64,000 nucleotides of DNA from Mycobacterium sp. IS-3022 (GTDB taxonomy: Bacteria > Actinomycetota > Actinomycetes > Mycobacteriales > Mycobacteriaceae), in the NCBI RefSeq assembly GCF_001500065.1, contig NZ_LQIN01000002.1:124001-188000 (forward strand), given 5' to 3'. Made by a program: the position numbers and the translations under genes. Positions 41,306 to 48,758 of this stretch are shown one piece after another (within the stretch, counting starts at the first letter, position 1; every line of letters begins with the position of its first letter). The notes under the pieces are model-generated. The model saw only the letters and a list, made by a program, of their open reading frames with translations. It was not told the DNA's origin and did not search any database.

Positions 41306-43021
41306 GTGCAACTCGCAGTTCATGCCGACTCGCCGGTTTACGATCTCTCGCCTAGTTACTCACCGTCGACTCGCCGCAGCTCCAAGTTGTTGGTTGCTGG
41401 CGTCGCGATGGCAAGTGCCGGCGTGATCGCGGTCAGCCCCGTAGCACCACCGACGCCCAATATTCAGGACATCCAGGAGCGCGTGGCACAGGCGGCGGTC
41501 CAGCTCACGGCGGCCACCAATCCGCTCGTCGTGTGGCAGCAGACCATCGCCAACACGTTCGCAAGCTTGGGGGCCCTGACCGAAGGCTCCACGGACGCGG
41601 CCGGCAACCTTGCGGAGGCGCTGAGCACCGGCTATATCTTCCACGAAGTCGCGAACGTCCTGATTCAGAACACTCTCAACCCGGGTCCTCTGCTGGAACA
41701 GTTCGTCAATTTCAACTCGAACTTCGGGCCGGTGATCAGTAAGGCCCTGTCGGACACCGTCAACGGACTGGCGACGGCGGCTGAGCAGTTCCCGGGCGTG
41801 GTGACCGAGTCACTCACGTACCTGTCGCAGGGACAGTTCGTTGAAGCGTTCTCCGAGATCAACGGCTGGTTCGTGCTCAGGGTATTGGGCGGGATACGAC
41901 CGCTGATTCCGATCTTTTCCATCCCCGGGCAGTTCGTGGATGCCCTCCCGGGCACGGAGAAACTGGACGATCTGCTCAACGTCGTGTCCGAGTTCGGGCT
42001 CACCAAGGCCATTTTCGAACCAGTGCTCGGCGGGATCCTTCAGTCAGCCGAGCTGCTTGACGCAACGCGGGCCGCGTTGGAGGCGGGGAATTTTGAGGAC
42101 GCTGCCGCCAACCTGGTGAACCTGCCGGTGCTGGCGATCAACGCGCTTGTCAATGGATTCACGCCGGCCACCTCTCCCTCAGAGTGGCAGGGTCTGCTCG
42201 ACCGTGGTCTCATCTCCTACCTTGCGGTCACGCTGCCCAACCAGATTGCCGAGGCAATCAAGCCCCCTGCTCCGACTGAGTCGACCTTCGGCGTACAAGG
42301 GGGCCCGTCCGAGTTCAGCTTCGGCGGTGGTGACGCCTTTGCGATCAACGTCGGCAACGAAGCCACCGGCGAAGGTTCCAATGAAGGCACCGGCGAAGGT
42401 TCCGGTGAAGGAACCGGCACCGGCGAAGGTTCCGGTGAAGGAACCGGCACCGGCGAAGGCGAAAGCGAAAGCACCGGCGAAGGCGAGGGCACTGGCGAAA
42501 GCGAAAGCACCGGCGAAGGCGAGGGCACTGGCGAAAGCGAAAGCACCGGCACGGGCGAAGGTGAGGACGCCGGCGAAGGCGAGGGCACGGGCACGGGCAC
42601 GGGCACGGGCACGGGCAGCAATACCAGCACCGGAACCGGCAGCAACACGTCGGGCATCAGCACGAGCAGGGGCGAGGGCAACGGGACGGGCTCGAACAAC
42701 AGCACCGGAACGGGCTCGAACAGCACCTCCAACTCGGGCAGCGGCACCGGCTCGGGCAACGGCACCGGCTCGGGCAACGGCACTGGCTCGGGCAACGGGT
42801 CCGGCACCGACAACGGCTCCAGCACCGGCAACGGCTCCAGCACCGGCTCGGGCAGCGGCTCGGGCAGCGGCTCCGGCAGCGGCTCGGGCAACGGTTCCGG
42901 CGCCGGCTCAGGCACCGGACCGGGCACGGGTAGCGGCTCGAGCTCCGGCTCCGGCGGCGGCTCGGGTAGCGGCTCCGGCTCGGGCTCGGGCTCCGGCTCG
43001 GGCGGCGGCTCCGGCAGCTGA
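41306..43021 (+). CDS. secreted repeat protein with a Gly/Ser/Thr/Glu-rich tail, under an iron box
   Basis: Protein of 571 residues from the GTG at 41306, set by AGGAG at 41296-41300. An N-terminal hydrophobic stretch, LLVAGVAMASAGVIAVSPVA (about residues 27-46), indicates export. Residues about 50-340 are a mostly helical domain with many Asn/Leu-rich amphipathic segments, such as NPLVVWQQTIANTFASLG and VNLPVLAINALVNGFTP, similar in style to mycobacterial PE/PPE-associated surface proteins. From about residue 350 to the end it is pure GTGEG, GESES, GSGNG and GSGSG repeats. No sorting motif or C-terminal anchor is seen. Not a recognised family. Confidence 0.8.
   Translation: MQLAVHADSPVYDLSPSYSPSTRRSSKLLVAGVAMASAGVIAVSPVAPPTPNIQDIQERVAQAAVQLTAATNPLVVWQQTIANTFASLGALTEGSTDAAGNLAEALSTGYIFHEVANVLIQNTLNPGPLLEQFVNFNSNFGPVISKALSDTVNGLATAAEQFPGVVTESLTYLSQGQFVEAFSEINGWFVLRVLGGIRPLIPIFSIPGQFVDALPGTEKLDDLLNVVSEFGLTKAIFEPVLGGILQSAELLDATRAALEAGNFEDAAANLVNLPVLAINALVNGFTPATSPSEWQGLLDRGLISYLAVTLPNQIAEAIKPPAPTESTFGVQGGPSEFSFGGGDAFAINVGNEATGEGSNEGTGEGSGEGTGTGEGSGEGTGTGEGESESTGEGEGTGESESTGEGEGTGESESTGTGEGEDAGEGEGTGTGTGTGTGSNTSTGTGSNTSGISTSRGEGNGTGSNNSTGTGSNSTSNSGSGTGSGNGTGSGNGTGSGNGSGTDNGSSTGNGSSTGSGSGSGSGSGSGSGNGSGAGSGTGPGTGSGSSSGSGGGSGSGSGSGSGSGSGGGSGS
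42361..43018 (+). repeat. tandem repeats encoding the Gly-rich tail
   Basis: A 36-bp unit repeats 2.6 times (42459-42494, 42495-42530 and 20 bases after 42530), and a 30-bp unit centred on GAAGGTTCCGGTGAAGGAAC repeats twice just before it. The remainder is GGCACGGGC and GGCTCGGGC trimer-scale repeats. All keep the reading frame, so unit-number change would lengthen or shorten the protein without frameshift. Confidence 0.85.
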
Positions 43022-43036
43022 GTACATTCAAAGTGG

Positions 43037-43062
43037 CGGCCCCCTCGGCAACGAGGGGGCCG
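43037..43062 (+). terminator. intrinsic-type terminator after the repeat protein
   Basis: CGGCCCCCTC (43037-43046) and GAGGGGGCCG (43053-43062) form a perfect 10-bp GC-rich stem with a 6-base loop, 15 bp after the stop codon and followed by TCTCTCGT. Confidence 0.75.
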
Positions 43063-43146
43063 TCTCTCGTACATGGGCGAATCCGGGATCAGTACAGCTG
43101 CATCGCTTTTCGCTGCTCGCGCGGCAGAGGCGCCACAGGGACCTGC

Positions 43147-44907
43147 TCAGCGGGCGCCGCGCACCAACCGACCGGGACGCGCGCCCGTGTCCACGCTGTC
43201 ACGACGGGTCACGACGCCACTGACGATCGTCGCGCTGTAGCCGCTGGCGCCCTGAACGAGGCGCTGGCCGCCGGCTGGCAGGTCGTACGCCATTTTCGCC
43301 GGGTGCAAGGTCAGCGACGCCATATCGATGACGTTGATGTCGGCCTTCTTGCCGGTTTGAATGACGCCCCGATCGGTGAGCCCGAACAGTTGAGCCGTGT
43401 CGTGGGATTGCTTGCGCACCAAGTATTCCAGCGGCAGCTTCTCTCCGCGGTGGCGATCACGCGCCCAGTGCGTAAGCAAGAACGTCGGATACGACGCGTC
43501 GCAGATCATGCCGCAGTGCGCGCCGCCGTCAGACAACCCGACCACGCCGGCCGGATGCAGCAACATCTCCCGGATGGCGTCGTGGTTACCGTAGAAGTAG
43601 TTGTAGAACGGCAGCATCAGCATGGCCGTCGCGTTGTCCTCGAGCATCAGGTCATAGAGCGTCGACAACGGGTCTTCGCCACGGTCACTGGCGATGTTCT
43701 CGACGGTGCGTTCGACTGTCGGCTCGTAGTCCGGTGGATCGCCCAACGCATAGATGCGCCCGAGTGAGTACTGCACGAGCGCGAACATGTTGTCGAACAA
43801 CACATTCGGGTCGGGCGGCAAGTCCTCTTCGGCCAGAATCGCGGACTTGACCGCCGGATCGGCCAGGCGCTGCGCCAACTCTTCCCGACTGCATTCGGCC
43901 TTCAGCCGGCGGAAGGTCGGCCGGTGGGTGAACGCGTGATGGCCCGGGAATCCGAACAGCATCCCGAATGGGCGCGCCGCGATCTGCGGGTACAGCTGGC
44001 TGCCCGCCGCATGCGCTTCGGCCGAGATGTCCAATTGTTCGCGCCACAGATCGGGCGCCGCGTCGACCTGGATCATCCCGAACGAGATCGGCCGGTCGAT
44101 CTCCGCGGCGAGGCGCTTCATCCACTCCAATTCCTTCTTCGGCGCGATGATGTCCTCACCCGCGACGCCTTGGGGCGCCAACTCGAAGACCGCCCGCCCG
44201 CCTGCGGCCATGGCGCGACCGAGTCCGAACAGTTCGTCCTCGGCGGCGAAAGTTCCCGGCACCGGCTCGCCGTCGATGGCGCGGTGGCCCAGGGTCCGCG
44301 ACGTCGAGAACCCCAGCGCGCCCGCCTCGATGCCTTCCTGCACCAGACGGGCCATGGCGGCGATGTCGTCGGGCGTGGCGGGCTCGTTTCGGGCGCCGCG
44401 CTCGCCCATTGCATACGCCCGAACCGCGCCGTGCGCGATCTGACTGCCGACGTCGATCGCGAATTCCTGCTTTCCGACGACGTCGAGATATTCGGGATAG
44501 CTCTCCCACCCCCACGAGATGCCCTCGGTGAGGGCGGTGCCGGGAATGTCCTCGACGCCTTCCATCAAGCCGATCAGCCAATCTTCCTTGCCCGGCCGCA
44601 CCGGCGCGAACCCGACACCGCAGTTACCGGTGACGACGGTGGTCACTCCGTGGCCGCTGGAGGGCTCGAGCGTGCTATCCCAACTGACCTGACCGTCGTA
44701 GTGCGTGTGGATGTCGACGAAGCCGGGAGCGACGATCTTCCCGGTCGCGTCGATGGTCTCGGCGGCCGGGCCGTCCAGCGGCGGATCGCCCGGGCCGCGG
44801 CGACGGAGCTCGACGATCTTGCCGTCCTTGACGGCGACGTCGGCGTCGAACCGCGGCGCGCCCGTACCGTCGACGACGGTTCCTCCGGTGATCTTGAGGT
44901 CGTACAC
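43147..44907 (-). CDS. amidohydrolase superfamily protein, N-acyl-D-amino-acid deacylase type
   Basis: Metal-dependent hydrolase of 586 residues. The N-terminal beta-sandwich part reads [20 protein letters not shown]; the metal-binding HxH is H67/H69 in [22 protein letters not shown] is the D-aminoacylase-like signature, and DGGAHCGM provides a further His near the C-terminus. Members release amino acids from N-acyl-D-amino acids or open cyclic imides and related amides. It is divergent from a Rieske oxygenase with a perfect palindrome between them, so both may serve one pathway. Substrate not determined. Confidence 0.88.
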   Translation of the reverse strand: MYDLKITGGTVVDGTGAPRFDADVAVKDGKIVELRRRGPGDPPLDGPAAETIDATGKIVAPGFVDIHTHYDGQVSWDSTLEPSSGHGVTTVVTGNCGVGFAPVRPGKEDWLIGLMEGVEDIPGTALTEGISWGWESYPEYLDVVGKQEFAIDVGSQIAHGAVRAYAMGERGARNEPATPDDIAAMARLVQEGIEAGALGFSTSRTLGHRAIDGEPVPGTFAAEDELFGLGRAMAAGGRAVFELAPQGVAGEDIIAPKKELEWMKRLAAEIDRPISFGMIQVDAAPDLWREQLDISAEAHAAGSQLYPQIAARPFGMLFGFPGHHAFTHRPTFRRLKAECSREELAQRLADPAVKSAILAEEDLPPDPNVLFDNMFALVQYSLGRIYALGDPPDYEPTVERTVENIASDRGEDPLSTLYDLMLEDNATAMLMLPFYNYFYGNHDAIREMLLHPAGVVGLSDGGAHCGMICDASYPTFLLTHWARDRHRGEKLPLEYLVRKQSHDTAQLFGLTDRGVIQTGKKADINVIDMASLTLHPAKMAYDLPAGGQRLVQGASGYSATIVSGVVTRRDSVDTGARPGRLVRGAR

Positions 44908-44949
44908 GATTGCTCCTCCGAATGCGGGTGCGGGCCGTTAGGATTCGCA

Positions 44950-44966
44950 CTGTAACACCGTTACAG
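44950..44966. promoter_or_regulatory. CTGTAAC-acc-GTTACAG operator between amidohydrolase and Rieske genes
   Basis: A perfect 7-3-7 inverted repeat, 42 bp from the amidohydrolase start (44907) and 31 bp from the Rieske start (44998). A TetR gene overlaps the end of the Rieske gene (46304) and is the likely binder. Confidence 0.72.
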
Positions 44967-44997
44967 AGTAGTAGCGCCGACTTGGAGGGAACATTTC

Positions 44998-46332
44998 GTG
45001 ACGCACACGCAGAGCGTTCGGCGCGAGGATGCGATCGGCACGCCGCCGGCGCGGCCGACCCTGGTGCCCGCCGAGCGGTACTACTCGCCGGCGTTCGCGC
45101 AACTCGAGGCCGAGCGGATGTGGCCGCGGGTCTGGCAGCTGGCCTGCACCATCGACCATGTCGCCGAGCCCGGCGACTACTTCGAATACCGGTGCGGGCG
45201 CTACTCGGTGCTCGTCGTGCGCGGCGACGACGGAACGTTGCGCGCCTTCCAGAACGTGTGTCGCCACCGCGGCAACTCAGTGTGCTCGGGCTCCGGTGCG
45301 GGCTTGCGCGAACTGCGGTGCGGATACCACGGGTGGACTTGGGATCTCGCCGGTGCCCTGCGGCGGGTGCCGAACCGCAAAGGCTTCGGCGCGCTGCGCA
45401 TGGCTGACTTCCCGCTGGTGCCCGCCGCCGTCGACACGTGGGAACGGCTGGTCTTCATCAACCTCGATATCGATGCGATGCCACTGCTCGACTATCTGGA
45501 AGCGATACCTGGTGACGTCGAGTGGTGCGGGCTCGGCGACTTTCGTTGCTACGCCACCATGACGATCGAGGTCGACGCGAACTGGAAGACGATCGCCGAC
45601 GGATACAGCGAGACCTACCACATCCAGACCCTGCATCCGGAACTGCACCGGTGCATGGACGATGTGTTTGCGCCGCAGACGATTTGGGGGCACACCGGTA
45701 AATCGGAACAGCTCTACGGCGTCCCGAGCCCACATCTCACCGAGCGGCTGACCGACAGGGACGTGTGGGACGCCTATGTCAGTACCCAGGGAGCGCTGAT
45801 GGGCGTCGAAGAGGGCACCCCGCTGCCCGATGAGCGCGAACCCGGCGCGTCGGTGGCCGATGTCATCGCCGCGCGAACCCGCGCGTTCGCCGCCTCACGC
45901 GGCGTCGATCTCAGCTGGGCCACAACCGACCAGTTGATGCGTCTGCACCAGTACAACGTGTTCCCGAACATGACGCTGCTGATGAACGCCGACCATCTGA
46001 CGGTGATGACGTCGCATCCGGGCCCCGACCCCGACCGCGGCGAGCTGGTGATGCTGTTGTGGACGCGGATGCCGCCGGGCGCCCCGCGCGCCAAGCCCGT
46101 CGATGTGCGCATGACCGCGGCCGAGGCGCACCCGGGACTAGTTCTCACTCAGGACATCTCGGTGCTGGCCGGACTCCAGCGGGGTCTGCATCAGCCCGGC
46201 TTCACCCACCTGACACTGTCCAGCGAGGAGCGTCGTTTGATCAACATGCACCGCAACCTGGAGCGCTACCTCGACCTGCCGCAGTCCGACCGGATGAGCG
46301 GGGGTGAACCCGTTGACCCGCCCGACCGGTAA
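44998..46332 (+). CDS. Rieske aromatic-ring-hydroxylating oxygenase, alpha subunit
   Basis: Oxygenase of 444 residues from the GTG at 44998, preceded by GGAGGG. The Rieske site is CRHRGNSVC and RCGYHGWTW; the catalytic iron motif is GYSETYHIQTLHPELH. C-terminal residues are unremarkable for the family. No beta subunit, ferredoxin or reductase gene adjoins it, so it must use electron donors encoded elsewhere. It is coupled to the downstream TetR gene by a 29-bp overlap. Confidence 0.92.
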   Translation: MTHTQSVRREDAIGTPPARPTLVPAERYYSPAFAQLEAERMWPRVWQLACTIDHVAEPGDYFEYRCGRYSVLVVRGDDGTLRAFQNVCRHRGNSVCSGSGAGLRELRCGYHGWTWDLAGALRRVPNRKGFGALRMADFPLVPAAVDTWERLVFINLDIDAMPLLDYLEAIPGDVEWCGLGDFRCYATMTIEVDANWKTIADGYSETYHIQTLHPELHRCMDDVFAPQTIWGHTGKSEQLYGVPSPHLTERLTDRDVWDAYVSTQGALMGVEEGTPLPDEREPGASVADVIAARTRAFAASRGVDLSWATTDQLMRLHQYNVFPNMTLLMNADHLTVMTSHPGPDPDRGELVMLLWTRMPPGAPRAKPVDVRMTAAEAHPGLVLTQDISVLAGLQRGLHQPGFTHLTLSSEERRLINMHRNLERYLDLPQSDRMSGGEPVDPPDR

Positions 46333-46939
46333 GGAAGCGATCAGCGCGGCGGTGGTCCTCGACACGGCGGCGCGGATGCTAGAAACAGATGGCGTGCAGG
46401 CCTTCTCGATGCGTGGCTTGGCGGACGCCCTCGGCGTGGCGGTGACGTCGATCTACTGGCATGTCGGAGGACGGGACAAGCTGTTCGACAGCCTGGTGGA
46501 CCGGCTGGTCGACGAGATGGCGCATCTCCCGGCCGAGGGCGACACCGCCGTCGACCGCATCGCCTCGCTTGCGCACGCTCAGCGGCGCGTGCTCATCGAC
46601 CGGCAACACCTGCTTGCGATCGCACACGAGCGCGACAAGACGCCGCGATTGTTCCTGCCGGTTCAGCAGGCGTTGGCGACGCAGCTCGCCGAGGTGGGCG
46701 TCACGGGAACCGACGCCGCGCTGGTGCTGCGCTCGGTGGAGGTGCACGTCATATCGTCTGCGGTGATGCAGTTCTCGGCCGTGCGCGGCGAGAAGCACGA
46801 CGAGGAGGACCCATCGCTGTGGACCGACGAATGGCCCGACCGGGCGCTGGTCGAGGCACTGCAATCGCCGACCGACTACGACGCCGTGTTCGCCTACGCG
46901 TTGGATGCGCTGCTGGCGCCGCTGCGGCGGACGAACTAG
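46304..46939 (+). CDS. TetR family transcriptional regulator
   Basis: Regulator of 211 residues. The HTH reads ISAAVVLDTAARMLE, then SMRGLADALGVAVTSIYWHVGGRDKLFD. The GTG at 46304 overlaps the Rieske gene by 29 bp, so regulator and enzyme are translationally linked. It probably represses the Rieske and amidohydrolase genes through the 44950-44966 palindrome, with release by a pathway compound. The C-terminal ligand domain has no diagnostic motif. Confidence 0.9.
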   Translation: MNPLTRPTGKEAISAAVVLDTAARMLETDGVQAFSMRGLADALGVAVTSIYWHVGGRDKLFDSLVDRLVDEMAHLPAEGDTAVDRIASLAHAQRRVLIDRQHLLAIAHERDKTPRLFLPVQQALATQLAEVGVTGTDAALVLRSVEVHVISSAVMQFSAVRGEKHDEEDPSLWTDEWPDRALVEALQSPTDYDAVFAYALDALLAPLRRTN

Positions 46940-46993
46940 TTGATCCGACAGCGGGCGCAACCGGCCGTCGTATTGCCTGGCAATGCTATGGAC

Positions 46994-47044
46994 GAGATTG
47001 CACTCAGGGCTGCGACGACCACCCACGACCCTCAGTGCAATCTC
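46994..47044. repeat. intergenic stem-loop with 11-bp perfect arms
   Basis: GAGATTGCACT (46994-47004) pairs with AGTGCAATCTC (47034-47044). A C/C mismatch and an AGGG/CCCT extension give a stem of about 15 bp around a 19-base loop. It lies in the 152-bp space between the TetR stop (46939) and the convergent DUF35 end (47092). It could be a bidirectional terminator or one copy of a dispersed intergenic repeat. Confidence 0.6.
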
Positions 47045-47091
47045 GACCGTAGGAGCCGCCGCACACTCGGCGCAGCTCTCCCCTGAACGCA

Positions 47092-47514
47092 TTAGCGCGG
47101 CGGCTCGGCAGGCTCGTAGCGCAGCATCGTGACATCGTGTTCCGGGTAGTCGCAGAACACCGGCCGTACCCGCATGCCCACCTTCAGGTCCGCAGGGTCG
47201 ACATTGACGAGCTCGGTCGAGAAGCGTGGTCCCTCATCCCATTCGACGATCGCGAGCAGTTGCGGTACCGCGTCGACGAAATGCGGCCCGACCGGGCGGC
47301 GCGCCACCGTGTAGGTGTAGAGCGTGCCCATGCCCGAGATCTCGCGCCACTCGAGATCGTCGGAGAGCGTGCGCGGGACCCGCACCCTCGGGTAGAAGAC
47401 ATAGGCGTCCGCTGACGGCGAGTACTGGATCACGATGCGGTGTCGCCTCAGCGCGTGCCAAAACGGCGCAGTGGTCGGCGTTTCGACCGGCATCGGTCTT
47501 TCGAAGGTGGTCAT
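47092..47514 (-). CDS. DUF35-like OB-fold protein without the zinc ribbon
   Basis: Protein of 140 residues. The OB-fold core is clear: GTLYTYTVARRPVGPHF and LLAIVEWDEGPRF. The N-terminal region that normally holds the CxxC...CxxC ribbon reads IVIQYSPSADAYVFYP, with none of the four Cys, unlike the DUF35 protein at 35222. It lies 5 bp after the thiolase-like gene in the same transcript, the usual DUF35-thiolase arrangement. A role in presenting acyl-CoA to that partner is likely, with structural zinc lost. Confidence 0.8.
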   Translation of the reverse strand: MTTFERPMPVETPTTAPFWHALRRHRIVIQYSPSADAYVFYPRVRVPRTLSDDLEWREISGMGTLYTYTVARRPVGPHFVDAVPQLLAIVEWDEGPRFSTELVNVDPADLKVGMRVRPVFCDYPEHDVTMLRYEPAEPPR

Positions 47515-47519
47515 GGCTG

Positions 47520-48740
47520 TCAGTCTCCTTCGAGGATCAGCGCGGTCTGCTCGGACAGGATCCCACCGTTGCCCGTCACGAACGCGCGGTTGCAGTCGGT
47601 GACTTGCGCGGCGACGGCACGGCCCATGATCTGTCGGGTGGCGTCGCAGACATGGTGCATGCCACCCGCCAATCCCGCCTGACCGAAGCCGAGCTGGCCG
47701 CCCGCGGTGTTGAGTGGGAAATCGCCGCGGAACGTCAAGTCGTGGTCGGCGACGAACTGCATGCCCTTGCCCTTGTCACAGAAGCCGGCATCCTCCAGCG
47801 ACAGCAGCACGGTAATCGTGTAGCAGTCGTAGATCGACACCATGTCCATGTCGTCGCGGGTGAGTTCGGTCATCGCGAAGGCGGTTTCAGCGGCTTCGAC
47901 GATCGGGGTGTGCAGCAGGTCGGCGGCGTACGTCGGCGTCTTGAACGGCACGTGCTCGCCGAAGCCTTTGACCCACACCGGCCGGTTGCGGGCCCGCTTG
48001 GCGACGTCGGCGTTGGCGATCACCACCGCGGCGCCGCCGACGCATGGCATGACGATCTCGAGCATGTGCAGCGGGTCGGCGATCACCGGGCTGGCGAGCA
48101 CGTCATCAACGGTGAGCGGCTTGTCTTTCCAGATCGCTCCGTCGGTGTGGTTGGCGTTGACCCGCTGGTCCACGACGATCTTGGCCATCGCCCGCTCGTC
48201 GTAGCCGTACACCGCGCCGTAGCGGGTGGCAACCTGACCGTATGGACCGTTCTGGCCCAGGTTGCCGTACGGGATCTCGAATTCGGCCTGTGGGGAACCG
48301 TACTGATTGCTCGACGACCCGAAGAACACGGCGTCCACCAACGGTTTCGGCTTCTTGTCCGACGTCGGCGTGATGTAGCGGGCAGGCAGCGCACACAGCA
48401 CCACGTCACAAATGCCGAGTTCGACGGCGGCGGCCGCCCGCCACACCATGGCTGCGGCGCTGGCCCCGCCGAGATCCACGAGCTCCGCGAAGTTGGCGCC
48501 CACCCCGAGGTATTCGGCGATGGTCGAAGGCACGAAGATCTCCGACTCGGCCAGGTGCGAGGTGACGATGCCATTGACGAGTTCACCCGACAGCCCGGCA
48601 TCAGCCAGTGCGGCGGCACCGAGTTCGGCCCACTGCTCGAGGGTGAACGGCGCGGGTCTACCACTTGCTGCAGCCTGATTCATCCGCTCGGGCGGTAGTT
48701 CGACAAATCCGACGATCGCTGCTTCGCCGCGTAATCCCAT
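47520..48740 (-). CDS. thiolase-fold lipid-transfer protein (Ltp2-like)
   Basis: Protein of 406 residues with thiolase architecture: WAELGAAALADAGLSGELVNGIV, a central MVSIYDCYTITVLL strand-helix, and NTAGGQLGFGQAGLAGG near the C-terminus. At the position of the nucleophilic Cys it reads LVDLGGASAAAMVWR, with no Cys, so thiolytic cleavage is unlikely and an aldolase-type reaction as in Ltp2 is plausible. It is 18 bp after a fused acyl-CoA dehydrogenase and 5 bp before an OB-fold partner. That set resembles steroid or bile-acid side-chain degradation. Confidence 0.85.
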   Translation of the reverse strand: MGLRGEAAIVGFVELPPERMNQAAASGRPAPFTLEQWAELGAAALADAGLSGELVNGIVTSHLAESEIFVPSTIAEYLGVGANFAELVDLGGASAAAMVWRAAAAVELGICDVVLCALPARYITPTSDKKPKPLVDAVFFGSSSNQYGSPQAEFEIPYGNLGQNGPYGQVATRYGAVYGYDERAMAKIVVDQRVNANHTDGAIWKDKPLTVDDVLASPVIADPLHMLEIVMPCVGGAAVVIANADVAKRARNRPVWVKGFGEHVPFKTPTYAADLLHTPIVEAAETAFAMTELTRDDMDMVSIYDCYTITVLLSLEDAGFCDKGKGMQFVADHDLTFRGDFPLNTAGGQLGFGQAGLAGGMHHVCDATRQIMGRAVAAQVTDCNRAFVTGNGGILSEQTALILEGD

Positions 48741-48758
48741 GTGCTGCCCTTCGATTAG

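Noticed and set aside
42361..43018. CRISPR-like repeated DNA
   Set aside because: Repeats are in frame, adjacent without unique spacers, and code for Gly-rich protein; no cas genes nearby.
42217..43074. Pro-Glu-rich minus-strand ORF of 285 codons
   Set aside because: Antisense of the Gly-rich repeats; composition simply mirrors the repeat DNA.
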